Below are positions 50,497 to 59,514 of a stretch of DNA of 64,000 bases, one piece after another (the stretch's first letter is position 1; the number at the start of each line of letters is the position of its first letter). This DNA comes from Alteriqipengyuania_B sp035481675. GTDB taxonomy: Bacteria; Pseudomonadota; Alphaproteobacteria; Sphingomonadales; Sphingomonadaceae. Both the position numbers and the translations under genes were made by a program. The stretch lies in contig NZ_JAYJJW010000002.1 in assembly GCF_035481675.1 (NCBI RefSeq), positions 482,641 through 546,640 of the forward strand. Direction: 5' to 3'. The notes beneath the pieces were generated by a model. It had not been told where the DNA came from. It saw only the letters and a list, made by a program, of their open reading frames with translations, and did no database searches.

Positions 50497-53355
50497 ATGC
50501 GCAAGGCAGCAACTTTAACTTATGGTCACCCCAGCACGGGACGCCGCGCGGTTCGCGTCGCGCTGCTCGTGTCTGTCATGGCCATGACGCCTGCGGGCGT
50601 CGCCCATGCGCAGGATGCAGAGCCGGTCGATGAGGCGGGAACGGCGACCGATGCGGTCGAGCAATCCCTGCAGGACGACAGCACGATCATTGTGACCGGC
50701 GAAATTGCTCGCACGATCGAGAATTCGCTGGAGACGAAGCGTTCGCTCACCGTCATCGGCGATGCGATTGTAGGCGAGGATATCGGCGACCTGCCCGACC
50801 TGTCCGTGGCCGAAACTCTGGAGCGGATTGTCGGCGTCACGTCCGACCGGTTCAAGGGCGGCGCGTCGGAACTATCCGTGCGCGGGCTTGGCGCCTTCCT
50901 CGGCTCCTCGTCGCTCAACGGACGCGAGGTATCCTCCGGCAGTGACGGGCGCGACGTCAATTACGGGCAATTCCCGTCCGAGCTGATCAACGGCACCATC
51001 GTCTACAAGTCGCAGCAGGCCAGCTTCATCGAGGGCGGCGTCTCCGGCGTGATCGAACTGCAGACGCTCAAGCCGGTCGACTACGGCAAGCAGCGCTTCC
51101 AGATACAGGGCCTCATCGGCTATTCCGAGTACGAGGATCGCGTCCTGGTCAGCGGCGATCCGGTCAGTGCCCGCGTGACCGCGTCCTTCGTCGACCAGTT
51201 CGATGTCGGCGACGGCGAATTCGGCATCGCCATCGGCGGCCAGCTCCGCCGCGACACGGCGCCGGAGGATTTCTTCACCACCAGCTCGACCTATCGGCCC
51301 TGCAACACCATCGAGGGCATCGATCAGAGCAACAACTGTGCTTACGACACCGATGCGGCTGGCAATCCGACGGGCGCCAGCGACACCTATTTTGTTTCGA
51401 ACCAATATATCTACCGGGCCATGGAAACGACAGCAGATCGCGACGCGGTCATGGCGACCGTCCAATGGAAGCCCACCCCCAACCTAGATATCACGCTGGA
51501 CGGACAATACTCCTATCGCGACGACATCGAGGAGCGTGGCAACCTCGTCCTTGCTGATGGCCGCCGCGACATCGCGCCGATCGAGATTTCTCCGACCGGG
51601 GCGCTGCTGGCCTGGACCGGTGAAACGCGGGTTGAGAACCAGACCGTGTGGCGTCAGCGCGCTGAGGAATATATCGGTCTTGGCGGCAACATCTCGTGGT
51701 TCGGTGATCGCCTCTCTTTGGCACTAGACGTCGGCTACTCAGAGACTGCGCGGGAGCAGGACGAGCTCGACATGCGCATCCGCACGAGCGACCGAGTCCT
51801 TTATGAATTCGACCGGCGCGGGCTGACGATCCCAAACTGGACATTCACCGATGTTTCCGATGTGGAGGACGATACCGGTCTCGCTTTCGATCTCGACAAT
51901 CACGACATCTACGACAACGGCGCGCGCGCCCGGCGCCGACTCGAAAACGTCTACGACGATATTTTCGCCGTTCGTTTTGACGGGTCGTATGAGTTGGGCG
52001 GGTTCCTGAGCTCGCTCGACTTCGGGGTTCGCTATGCAGAGCGCAATCGCCTGCACGATGACGGCATCGACGAAACAGTCAGCCTCGTCCGCGGCTACGA
52101 CTCAGCAGAAGCACGGGCGACGCGCTCCGATATTTTCCTCGTCGATAATCTCTACCAGGGTGCCGACACGCCGATGGAAGGCATCACCTGGGCGACCTGG
52201 CGCGCCGAACAGCTATTCACCGCCCTGACCGGAAGCCGCGATGCCGGCCTGCCGATGGGCAGCACGCTGTCCGCCGACGACACGGATGTGTCCGAAGTGA
52301 CCTATGCGGGCTACCTGCAGGGCAATTTCGACACGATGCTTGGAAGCATGCCGGCGCGCGGCAATTTCGGCGTGCGCGTGATCAGCACCGAGATCACTTC
52401 GCTCGGCATCAGCTCCGCCTTGGCAACAAGCCCCGGCCCCGATCCGGACACCGTGACCATCAGCCAGGTCGGCGATGTCACGCTGAACACCGAAACCAAC
52501 GAGTTCTGGAACGTGCTGCCGAGCGCGAACCTGATCCTCGAGCTCGACCCGGACAAGTTGCTGCGCCTCGCAGCCTACCGCGCCATCGCCCGGCCGGATC
52601 AGGAGGCGATGTCGGCGGGCCTACAGTTCGCCGACGAAGGCGAGGCGGACAACCTGGGCGCCATTGTCAGCGCCAGCGGCAACCCGTTTTTGGAACCGCT
52701 GAAAAGCTGGAACGCGGACGCTTCGTTCGAATGGTATGCCGGCCCGACCACGTCGCTTTCGCTGGCGGCCTATTACAAGTATCTGCAGACCGGGTTCGAA
52801 ACCGACGTCACGCCGCTGACGATCATCGTCGACGGTTCGCCGCAGGAAGTCATCATCGGGCGCACGGTCAATTCCGACGACAGCAGCTCGCTCTATGGCT
52901 TCGAAGTCAACGCGCAGCACCAGTTCGACATCGGCCTCGGTTTCCAGGTCAGCTACAACTTTGCCGAAAGCGATTTCGAATTCCCCGATCCCACGGTGGT
53001 CGACGGCAATGCGCTGGCCGACTTTACCGAACCGGCGAACATCCCCGGATATTCGAAGCACAGCTTCAACGGCACGGTGTTCTACGAAACCGGACCGTTC
53101 TCGGCCCGCGTCGCGTACAAATGGCGTTCGCAGTACTTCAAGCCTTTCCGCAGCGACGCCAACCGCTTCACCGCGGACCAGGGCTTCCTCGACTTCTCGG
53201 CCAGCTACGAAATCTACGACGGTGTCCAGCTGCGGCTGCAGGCACTCAACCTGCTCGACGAGCCGAACCTGATGTACCGCCCCACGCGTGACAGCCTGGC
53301 CGAGGCCAACTACTCCGGCCGCAGGTATTTCCTCGGCCTCCGCGCCAGGTTCTAG
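50497..53355 (+). CDS. TonB-dependent outer-membrane receptor 2 of the polyuronate locus
   Basis: A 952-residue receptor with signal peptide (VALLVSVMAMTPAGVAHAQD), TonB-box-like STIIVTGEIARTIENSLETK, a plug (IVGEDIGDLPDLSVAETLERIVGVTSDRFKGG) and a barrel ending RRYFLGLRARF. It is only distantly like receptor 1, so the two may take different oligomers. ATG 50497 follows GGAGGGGAAT; an ATG 15 bases upstream has no site. It opens a long operon, 10 bases before the FAH-superfamily gene. Confidence 0.92.
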   Translation: MRKAATLTYGHPSTGRRAVRVALLVSVMAMTPAGVAHAQDAEPVDEAGTATDAVEQSLQDDSTIIVTGEIARTIENSLETKRSLTVIGDAIVGEDIGDLPDLSVAETLERIVGVTSDRFKGGASELSVRGLGAFLGSSSLNGREVSSGSDGRDVNYGQFPSELINGTIVYKSQQASFIEGGVSGVIELQTLKPVDYGKQRFQIQGLIGYSEYEDRVLVSGDPVSARVTASFVDQFDVGDGEFGIAIGGQLRRDTAPEDFFTTSSTYRPCNTIEGIDQSNNCAYDTDAAGNPTGASDTYFVSNQYIYRAMETTADRDAVMATVQWKPTPNLDITLDGQYSYRDDIEERGNLVLADGRRDIAPIEISPTGALLAWTGETRVENQTVWRQRAEEYIGLGGNISWFGDRLSLALDVGYSETAREQDELDMRIRTSDRVLYEFDRRGLTIPNWTFTDVSDVEDDTGLAFDLDNHDIYDNGARARRRLENVYDDIFAVRFDGSYELGGFLSSLDFGVRYAERNRLHDDGIDETVSLVRGYDSAEARATRSDIFLVDNLYQGADTPMEGITWATWRAEQLFTALTGSRDAGLPMGSTLSADDTDVSEVTYAGYLQGNFDTMLGSMPARGNFGVRVISTEITSLGISSALATSPGPDPDTVTISQVGDVTLNTETNEFWNVLPSANLILELDPDKLLRLAAYRAIARPDQEAMSAGLQFADEGEADNLGAIVSASGNPFLEPLKSWNADASFEWYAGPTTSLSLAAYYKYLQTGFETDVTPLTIIVDGSPQEVIIGRTVNSDDSSSLYGFEVNAQHQFDIGLGFQVSYNFAESDFEFPDPTVVDGNALADFTEPANIPGYSKHSFNGTVFYETGPFSARVAYKWRSQYFKPFRSDANRFTADQGFLDFSASYEIYDGVQLRLQALNLLDEPNLMYRPTRDSLAEANYSGRRYFLGLRARF

Positions 53356-53365
53356 GACGGACGGG

Positions 53366-54142
53366 ATGGGCAGACTGTCGCCAGCCGGCGATATGTTGGG
53401 GCCGGGCCTCCGTGCCATTTCTTCGGCGCTTCTCTCCGCGCGGAAGGAGGCACGGGGGCTTCCCGGCTTTCCCGGCGACGTGCCGGCCACGCTCGACGAG
53501 GCCTACCGCGTGCAGGAGGCGTCGCGCGCCGCATGGCCGGACGAGATCGGTGGGTGGAAAGTAGGCGGCGTACCGCCGGCGTATCTCGATCGGTTCGACG
53601 CGCGCTCGCTCGCCGGCCCGATCTGGCAGAAGTCGATCCGTGTGGCAGGGGCGGGGCTGAACGAGATGCCGGTATACGATGGCGGCTTCGCGGCGATCGA
53701 GCCGGAATTCGTGTTCCGCCTCGGCACCTCGCGCGAGGAAGACCGGATGTTCATCGGCGCAGAGATCGCCAGCAGCCCGGTTCCCGCGATAAACGACCAC
53801 GGCCCCGCCGCCGTGATTTGCGATTTCGGCAACAACAACGGCCTGCTGCTCGGCCCCGAAGTGCCCGACTGGCGCAACCGGCGTGCGCCCATTGCTGTGC
53901 GGACCGATATCGACGGGAAGGAAGTGGGCGCCGTGTCGGCCGGGTTCGAACCGGCTCTCGATGCCCTCGCATTCCTCGTAGCGCTTTCACAGGATCGCTG
54001 TTTCGAATTGCCGGAAGGAACCCTTGTTTCGTCGGGCGCGATCACCGGCGTGCACGAAGCGCCGGTGGGCGCAGTGTCGACTGTCGATTTCGGAGACCTG
54101 GGGCGCTTCGATCTGAAGCTGATCCCCGCTACGTCCCTGTGA
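53366..54142 (+). CDS. FAH-superfamily enzyme, 2-keto-4-pentenoate hydratase-like
   Basis: A 258-residue metal-dependent enzyme. The likely Mg2+ ligands are E112 and E114 in AIEPEFVFRLG and D153 in VICDFGNNNG; K65 in GGWKVGGVP is the family lysine. This is the MhpD-like hydratase/decarboxylase branch, which acts on 2-keto-enoic acids. Position between a TonB receptor and a TRAP transporter suggests a 2-keto-3-deoxy or unsaturated sugar acid as substrate rather than an aromatic metabolite. Its stop overlaps dctP by one base. Exact reaction unknown. Confidence 0.85.
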   Translation: MGRLSPAGDMLGPGLRAISSALLSARKEARGLPGFPGDVPATLDEAYRVQEASRAAWPDEIGGWKVGGVPPAYLDRFDARSLAGPIWQKSIRVAGAGLNEMPVYDGGFAAIEPEFVFRLGTSREEDRMFIGAEIASSPVPAINDHGPAAVICDFGNNNGLLLGPEVPDWRNRRAPIAVRTDIDGKEVGAVSAGFEPALDALAFLVALSQDRCFELPEGTLVSSGAITGVHEAPVGAVSTVDFGDLGRFDLKLIPATSL

Positions 54143-55155
54143 TGTCCTGTCCCGCTTCCTTCAGCAGGCGCTCGATACTGGCAGGCGCAGGCGCGCTCTC
54201 CGCCGGCCTCCTGGCAGGTGGCTGCGCGCCGCGTCTTGCAGGAAAGTTCACGGCGGCCGACACCCACGTGCTCGACTATCCGACCGTGCAGGCGACGATC
54301 CGTGTAGGCGAAATCCTGGCGAGGGCGACGAACGACCGGCTGGGCATGAAAATGTATGCCGGCGGCCAGCTGGGTAACGAGCGCGACACGCTGGAGATCA
54401 CCACTTTCGGCGGGCTCGACTTCAACCGCGTCAACCTGGCGCCGCTCAACTCGATCGAGCCTCTGACGACGGTGGCGGCGCTGCCTTTCATCTTCGAGAC
54501 GACCGAGCACATGCGCAAGACGCTGGACGGGCCGGTCGGCGAGGAAATCCTCGCTTCGCTGACCAAACACGGGCTGATCGGCCTGTGCTTTTACGATTCC
54601 GGTTCGCGCAGTTTCTACAACACCCGCCGGCCGATCAGGACCCCGGCCGACATGCGGGGGTTGAAGCTGCGCGTTCCGGGATCCGACCTTTACATTTCGA
54701 TGGTCCAGTCGCTTGGTGCGGACGCGGTCCCCATGCCGCTGGACGAAGTGTACCAGAGCCTCGCCCAAGGGGTGATCGACGGGGCGGAGAACAACTGGCC
54801 CAGTTTCGAAAGCGGCCGCCATTTCGAAGTGGCCCGCTATTACAGCCTGACCCGGCACCTGCTGGCTCCCGAAGTGCTGGTCATGTCGAAACGCACGTGG
54901 GACCGCCAGTCGGCCCGGGACCAGGGGCTGATCCGCGCCGCGGCCAAATCGTCCGTCCCCTATATGCGCGAGTTGTGGGACGCACAGGTCGCCAAGAGCA
55001 TGAAGATCGTCATGGATAGCGGCGTCGCAGTAAACGAGATCGATCCCGCACCTTTCCGCAAGGCCATGACCGGGGTTTGGCAGCAATATGTGACGACGCC
55101 GCAGCAGCGCGACCTCGTCGACCGCATTCTTGCGGCGGGCGGGGGCCAGCCATGA
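54142..55155 (+). CDS. dctP: TRAP transporter solute-binding protein (DctP family)
   Basis: A 337-residue binding protein. The N-terminus SRRSILAGAGALSAGLLAGGCAPR combines a twin-arginine signal with a lipobox cysteine. The DctP core has GGQLGNERDTLEIT, FYDSGSRSFYNTRRPI and RGLKLRVPGSDLYISMVQSLGADAVPMPLDEVYQSLAQGVIDGAE, whose Arg in KLRVPGS usually grips the substrate carboxylate. It delivers an organic acid, here probably an unsaturated uronate, to DctQM. Coupled to both neighbours. Confidence 0.93.
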   Translation: MSCPASFSRRSILAGAGALSAGLLAGGCAPRLAGKFTAADTHVLDYPTVQATIRVGEILARATNDRLGMKMYAGGQLGNERDTLEITTFGGLDFNRVNLAPLNSIEPLTTVAALPFIFETTEHMRKTLDGPVGEEILASLTKHGLIGLCFYDSGSRSFYNTRRPIRTPADMRGLKLRVPGSDLYISMVQSLGADAVPMPLDEVYQSLAQGVIDGAENNWPSFESGRHFEVARYYSLTRHLLAPEVLVMSKRTWDRQSARDQGLIRAAAKSSVPYMRELWDAQVAKSMKIVMDSGVAVNEIDPAPFRKAMTGVWQQYVTTPQQRDLVDRILAAGGGQP

Positions 55156-55622
55156 AGCGAACCGTATACGACCGCCTGTCCGATCTGCTGGTCAGGCTGG
55201 GCGCAGCAGGGCTGATCGCCATGACCGGGGTGATCGCCTGGCAGGTGTTCGGCCGCTTCGTCCTCCAGTCCAGCCCCTCGTGGTCGGAACAGACCGCGCT
55301 CCTGCTGATGATCTGGTATGTCTTCTTTGCCGCCGCGGCCGGGGTGTGGGAGCGATTCCACATCCGCATCGAAATTCTCGAACACCGGCTCGATCCGGCG
55401 CGGGTCCGCTGGCTTCGCATCGGCATCCATGCGCTGATCGCGGGGCTGGGCCTGGTCTTCGTGGTGTTTGGCGGGCAGCTGGTCTGGAGCGTGCGCGACT
55501 TCGTCATCCCGTCGCTCGGCATCAGCCGGGCATGGGCCTATGCGGCGATCCCGATCGCGGGCGCGCTCATTTTCCTGTTCTCGCTCGGCCGCATCGGCAA
55601 GCGCTGGCGCGGAGAGGCCTGA
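55152..55622 (+). CDS. dctQ: TRAP transporter small permease (DctQ family)
   Basis: A 156-residue membrane subunit with four hydrophobic helices. The helix-1/2 region has VIAWQVFGRFVLQSSPSWSEQTALLLMIWYVFFAA, the family hallmark WSEE/Q motif. It supports the large DctM subunit; the pair uses Na+ to import the acid bound by DctP. Start overlaps dctP by four bases, stop overlaps dctM by one base. Confidence 0.93.
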   Translation: MKRTVYDRLSDLLVRLGAAGLIAMTGVIAWQVFGRFVLQSSPSWSEQTALLLMIWYVFFAAAAGVWERFHIRIEILEHRLDPARVRWLRIGIHALIAGLGLVFVVFGGQLVWSVRDFVIPSLGISRAWAYAAIPIAGALIFLFSLGRIGKRWRGEA

Positions 55623-56899
55623 TGGAAATCCTCGTCCTGTTCGGCGTGCTGTTCCTGCTGCTGGCCCTTGGCGTGCCGGTCGCTTTCGCTCTGTTCGGCG
55701 CGGCACTGGCCTGCTTTGCGGTGATCGACATCCCGCTGATCGTGGCGGTCCAGCGGATGGCGGCGGGGATCAGCGTGTTCACCCTGATGGCGATCCCGTT
55801 CTTCATATTCGCCGGCGACCTCATGTACCGCGCCGGGATTGCCGAGCGGCTGGTACGGGTCGCCGATGCCGCATTCGGGCGGGTGCGCGGCGGGCTGGGA
55901 CTGGTCGATGTCGGCGCCTCGATGATGTTCGGCGCGGTCAGCGGGTCGGCCATCGCCAGTGCGTCCGCCATCGGGTCGACCATGGTGCCGCTTATGGAAG
56001 AGAAGGGGTACGACCGCGACTATGCGGTCAACGTGACGGTCACCGCCGCCATTGTCGGCCTGCTCATCCCGCCGTCGCACAACATGATCATCTATGCCGC
56101 CGCGTCGGGCATCGGCGTGTCTATCGGCGATCTCTTCCTTGCCGGGGTGATCCCCGGGCTGATGACGGGCGCGATGCTGATGGCGACCGCCTGGCTCGTC
56201 GCGCGCAAGCGGGGGCTGCCGCGCGGACATTTCCCGGGCTGGCGCGAATTCCTGCGCGCCGCCGTATACGCCACTCCCGGGCTGATGACCGGTGTGATCA
56301 TCATGGGCGGCATCCTGTCGGGCATCTTCACCCCGACCGAAAGCAGCGCCGCTGCGGTCGTCTACACCGCCATCGTCGGCACGCTGGTCTATCGCAGCCT
56401 CGGCTGGAAGGGTTTCTGGGAGGCGAGCCAGAAATCGGTGCGCACCGCCGCGATGGTACTGTTCATCATCGCTGCCGCCACCGCCTTCGGCTTCGCGCTA
56501 GCCCTGCTGGAAGTACCCGCGGCGCTGGCGGGGCTGATCGGCGTGATGACCGACAACCCGATCCTGACCCTGCTGATTATCAACCTGATGCTGCTGGCGC
56601 TGGGTACCTTCATGGACATGGCCCCGCTGATCGTGATCTGCACCCCGATCTTCCTGCCGGTGGCCATGGAAATGGGCGTCGATCCGGTCCATTTCGGGAT
56701 CATCCTGATGATCAACCTCGGCATCGGCCTCGTCACGCCGCCCGTGGGATCTGTGCTGTTCGTCGGATCGGCCGTTGGCAAGGTGCCGGTAGCCGAACTG
56801 GTGCGCACGATCTGGCCGTTCTACCTGACGCTGGTCGCCGCGCTGGCCCTGATCACCTTCATTCCTGCGCTTTCCCTGGCTCTTCCCGGAATGATGTGA
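55622..56899 (+). CDS. dctM: TRAP transporter large permease (DctM family)
   Basis: A 425-residue membrane protein with about 12 segments. Blocks include PFFIFAGDLMYRAGIAERLV, GAVSGSAIASASAIGSTMVPLMEEKGYDRDYA, LIPPSHNMIIYAAASG and GLVTPPVGSVLFVGSAVG, all standard in DctM. It is the transport channel of the TRAP system. The gene ends 48 bases before the LacI regulator in the same direction, so all likely share the receptor-2 promoter. Confidence 0.94.
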   Translation: MEILVLFGVLFLLLALGVPVAFALFGAALACFAVIDIPLIVAVQRMAAGISVFTLMAIPFFIFAGDLMYRAGIAERLVRVADAAFGRVRGGLGLVDVGASMMFGAVSGSAIASASAIGSTMVPLMEEKGYDRDYAVNVTVTAAIVGLLIPPSHNMIIYAAASGIGVSIGDLFLAGVIPGLMTGAMLMATAWLVARKRGLPRGHFPGWREFLRAAVYATPGLMTGVIIMGGILSGIFTPTESSAAAVVYTAIVGTLVYRSLGWKGFWEASQKSVRTAAMVLFIIAAATAFGFALALLEVPAALAGLIGVMTDNPILTLLIINLMLLALGTFMDMAPLIVICTPIFLPVAMEMGVDPVHFGIILMINLGIGLVTPPVGSVLFVGSAVGKVPVAELVRTIWPFYLTLVAALALITFIPALSLALPGMM

Positions 56900-56947
56900 G
56901 GCGCAAATGCGCTTGGCGACTGGCGACCATTTGCATAAGGACCGGGC

Positions 56948-57973
56948 ATGGGGACCCCGATCAAGCCGACCATCAACGACGTCGCGCGCCTTGCGCAAGT
57001 ATCGAAAAAGACGGTCAGCCGCGTCATCAACAAGTCCCCGCTTCTGAGCGACAAGACGCGCAAGCGGGTCGAAAGCGTCATCGCGGAAATCGGTTACGTG
57101 CCAAATCCGCAGGCCCGCGCCCTGGCCCTGCGGCGCAATTTCATCGTCGCTGCGATCCACGACAATCCCAACGCGCAGTTCCTCGTCAACGTGCAGCAGG
57201 GCATGCTGGAGGGGATCGCGGGGACCGACTTCGGGCTGATGGTGCAGCCGGTCGATCGCAATTCGCCGACCATCGCCGCCGACATCCGCGATTTCATCGA
57301 ACGGCAGCGGCCATATGGCGTCGTCCTGCTGCCGCCGATCTCCGAAAAGCCGGAACTGGCGCAACTGTGCGGCGATCTTGGCGTGCGCTACGTGCGCATG
57401 GGCTCGGTCAAGCTGGATACCGCGGAGCACACCGTCTCCTCCAACGACCGCGAGGCCGTGCGCCGGGCCGTGTCCTATCTCATCGAACACGGGCACACCC
57501 GCATCGGCCTGATCGAAGGACCGGAAGGCTTCACCTCCCCGCGCGAACGGCGCGCCGGGTTCGAGGAAGCGCTGGAGGCCGCGGGTCTCAAAGTCGATCC
57601 CGCCCTTATCTGGCCGGGCAAATACACTTTCGAATCCGGCGTAACCGCGGGGCAGGCGCTGGTCGAGCTCAAGAACCGCCCGACGGCCGTGTTCGCCTGC
57701 AACGACGAGATGGCCATCGGCGTGATGATCGCTGCCCGGCGCAGTGGCCTGGCGATACCCGAAGACCTGTCGATCGTCGGTTTCGACGACACGCCCCTGT
57801 CGAGCCACGTGTGGCCTTCGCTGACCACGGTCCACTGGCCGATCGTCGACATGGCGCGGACCGCTGCCCGCAAGCTCATCGCGCCGGAAGGGGACAAGGA
57901 GACGGGCGCAGAATGGCTGCTGCCATCCTCGCTGGTCGAGCGCGATTCCGTCGTGAAGCCGAATTCCGACTGA
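56948..57973 (+). CDS. LacI family transcriptional regulator of the polyuronate locus
   Basis: A 341-residue LacI/GalR repressor. The helix-turn-helix is TINDVARLAQVSKKTVSRVIN with the hinge helix at NPQARALALRR. The sugar-binding domain has the usual GFDDTPLSSHVWPSLTTV ending. It lies within the locus, 54 bases after its regulon's operon and 127 bases before the catabolic operon, and four LacI-type sites flank the genes it should control. Inducer probably an unsaturated uronate or KDG (inference). Confidence 0.93.
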   Translation: MGTPIKPTINDVARLAQVSKKTVSRVINKSPLLSDKTRKRVESVIAEIGYVPNPQARALALRRNFIVAAIHDNPNAQFLVNVQQGMLEGIAGTDFGLMVQPVDRNSPTIAADIRDFIERQRPYGVVLLPPISEKPELAQLCGDLGVRYVRMGSVKLDTAEHTVSSNDREAVRRAVSYLIEHGHTRIGLIEGPEGFTSPRERRAGFEEALEAAGLKVDPALIWPGKYTFESGVTAGQALVELKNRPTAVFACNDEMAIGVMIAARRSGLAIPEDLSIVGFDDTPLSSHVWPSLTTVHWPIVDMARTAARKLIAPEGDKETGAEWLLPSSLVERDSVVKPNSD

Positions 57974-58026
57974 ATAACTTGCCGACGCTGGCGAAGTATA
58001 ACCGCATCTGCCCTTGCGCGGGGATA

Positions 58027-58041
58027 TGACACCGGTTACCA
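58027..58041. promoter_or_regulatory. LacI-type operator 3, catabolic operon
   Basis: TGACACCGGTTACCA matches operator 2b over 14 bases, on the opposite strand. It lies 60 bases upstream of the isomerase start, between the regulator stop and the operon. A TATAAC box at 57997-58002 could be the -10, placing the operator just downstream of the start of transcription. Confidence 0.75.
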
Positions 58042-58100
58042 ATCAGGACATGTCGAACCCCGCGCTGCGGCGCGCCGATGAAACGCGAGAGACCGTCCCC

Positions 58101-58733
58101 ATGAAGATTGCCTTGATCAACGAGAACAGCCAAGCCGCGAAGAATTGCATCGTCCATGATGCGCTGGTCTCCGTCGCCGAGCCTTTGGGCCACGAAGTGC
58201 ACAATTACGGCATGTATGCGGCAGAGGACGACGCGCAGCTGACCTATCCGATGGTGGGGCTGCTGACCGGCATCCTGCTGAATTCCAAAGCGGTGGATTT
58301 CGTCGTGACCGGCTGCGGCACCGGCACCGGGTCCATGCTGGCGGCGAACGCGATGCCGGGGGTGTTTTGCGGGCTGGTAATCGACCCGACCGATGCTTTC
58401 CTGTTTGCCCAGATCAACGACGGCAACGCGGTGGCGATGCCTTATGCCAAGGGCTTCGGCTGGGCTGCGGAGCTGAACCTGCAGGATTGCTATCGCAAGC
58501 TGTTCGAAGGGGAAAGCGGCGTCGGCTATCCGAAGGAACGCGCCGCGATCATGGCGAAGAACCGCGGTGTCCTCGCCGAGCTGAAAGCGGCGACCTGCCA
58601 CGACATGCTGACAGTCCTGAAATCGGTCGACCAGGACTTGCTGAGAAGCGCGATCGCGGGCGAGAAATTTGCCGAGCTGTTCTACGCAAATTCGCAGGAC
58701 GAAGGTATCAGCGATTACCTGCGAGGCCTCTGA
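58101..58733 (+). CDS. RpiB/LacAB-family isomerase, DhuI-like
   Basis: A 210-residue sugar-acid isomerase. MKIALINENSQAAKNCIVHD and VVTGCGTGTGSMLAANAMPGVFCGL (C72 in TGCGTG) are RpiB-fold blocks. Members next to kduD convert 4-deoxy-L-threo-5-hexosulose uronate (DKI) to DKII in place of KduI, as known for DhuI of streptococci. No kduI is seen, so this enzyme should fill that step. ATG 58101 chosen for the family N-terminus, preceded by GAGAGACC; an upstream ATG adds 29 unrelated residues. Confidence 0.85.
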   Translation: MKIALINENSQAAKNCIVHDALVSVAEPLGHEVHNYGMYAAEDDAQLTYPMVGLLTGILLNSKAVDFVVTGCGTGTGSMLAANAMPGVFCGLVIDPTDAFLFAQINDGNAVAMPYAKGFGWAAELNLQDCYRKLFEGESGVGYPKERAAIMAKNRGVLAELKAATCHDMLTVLKSVDQDLLRSAIAGEKFAELFYANSQDEGISDYLRGL

Positions 58734-58755
58734 GGTTTCTGGGGAGAGGGGAAAC

Positions 58756-59514
58756 ATGGCCGACAATCCGTTCGACCTGACCGGCAAGGTCGCCTGCGTG
58801 ACCGGGGCCAATACCGGCATCGGGCAGGGTATCGCAGTCGCGCTCGCACGGGCCGGCGCCGATGTGGCGCTCGTCGCGCGGCGCGACCCGGCAGATACGG
58901 TCGCCATGATCGAGGACGCGGGCCGAAAGGCGGCAGTGATCATGGCCGACTTGTCGAGCATCGAACCGTGCGAGCGGATCGTCTCCGAAACGGTCGAGGC
59001 GCTGGGCGGCTTCGACATCCTCGTCAACAACGCCGGCATCATCCGCCGCAACGATGCGCTCGACTTTACCGAGGACGATTGGGACACTGTGATCGACACC
59101 AATCTAAAGGTCCTGTTCTTCCTCAGCCAGGCGGCCGGCCTGCACATGGCCGGCCATGGCGGCGGGTCGATCATCAACATCGCCTCGATGTTGACCTTCC
59201 AGGGCGGGATCCGGGTAGCGAGCTATACCGCCTCGAAAAGCGGGGTCGGCGGGCTGACCAAGCTGCTCGCCAACGAATGGGCGGCCAAGGGCATCACGGT
59301 GAATGCCATTGCGCCCGGCTATATCGCTACCAACAACACCGCCGCCCTGCAGGCGGACGCGGATCGCAATCGCCAGATCCTCGAGCGCATACCGGCGGGC
59401 CGCTGGGGGGAACCGGGTGACCTCGGCGGGGCGGCAGTCTTCCTTGCCTCCGACGCCGCGCGCTATGTGCAAGGGCACATCCTCGCCGTCGATGGCGGCT
59501 GGTTGGCCCGTTGA
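58756..59514 (+). CDS. kduD: 2-dehydro-3-deoxy-D-gluconate 5-dehydrogenase
   Basis: A 252-residue SDR very close to E. coli KduD: INIASMLTFQGGIRVASYTASKSGV, APGYIATNNTAALQAD, ERIPAGRWGEPGDL and IAVDGGWLAR match its blocks. It reduces DKII to 2-keto-3-deoxygluconate with NADH. TGANTGIG at 16-23 binds the cofactor; the triad is S144, Y157, K161. GGGGAGAGGGG lies before the ATG. Its stop overlaps the kinase start (TTGA). Confidence 0.93.
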   Translation: MADNPFDLTGKVACVTGANTGIGQGIAVALARAGADVALVARRDPADTVAMIEDAGRKAAVIMADLSSIEPCERIVSETVEALGGFDILVNNAGIIRRNDALDFTEDDWDTVIDTNLKVLFFLSQAAGLHMAGHGGGSIINIASMLTFQGGIRVASYTASKSGVGGLTKLLANEWAAKGITVNAIAPGYIATNNTAALQADADRNRQILERIPAGRWGEPGDLGGAAVFLASDAARYVQGHILAVDGGWLAR

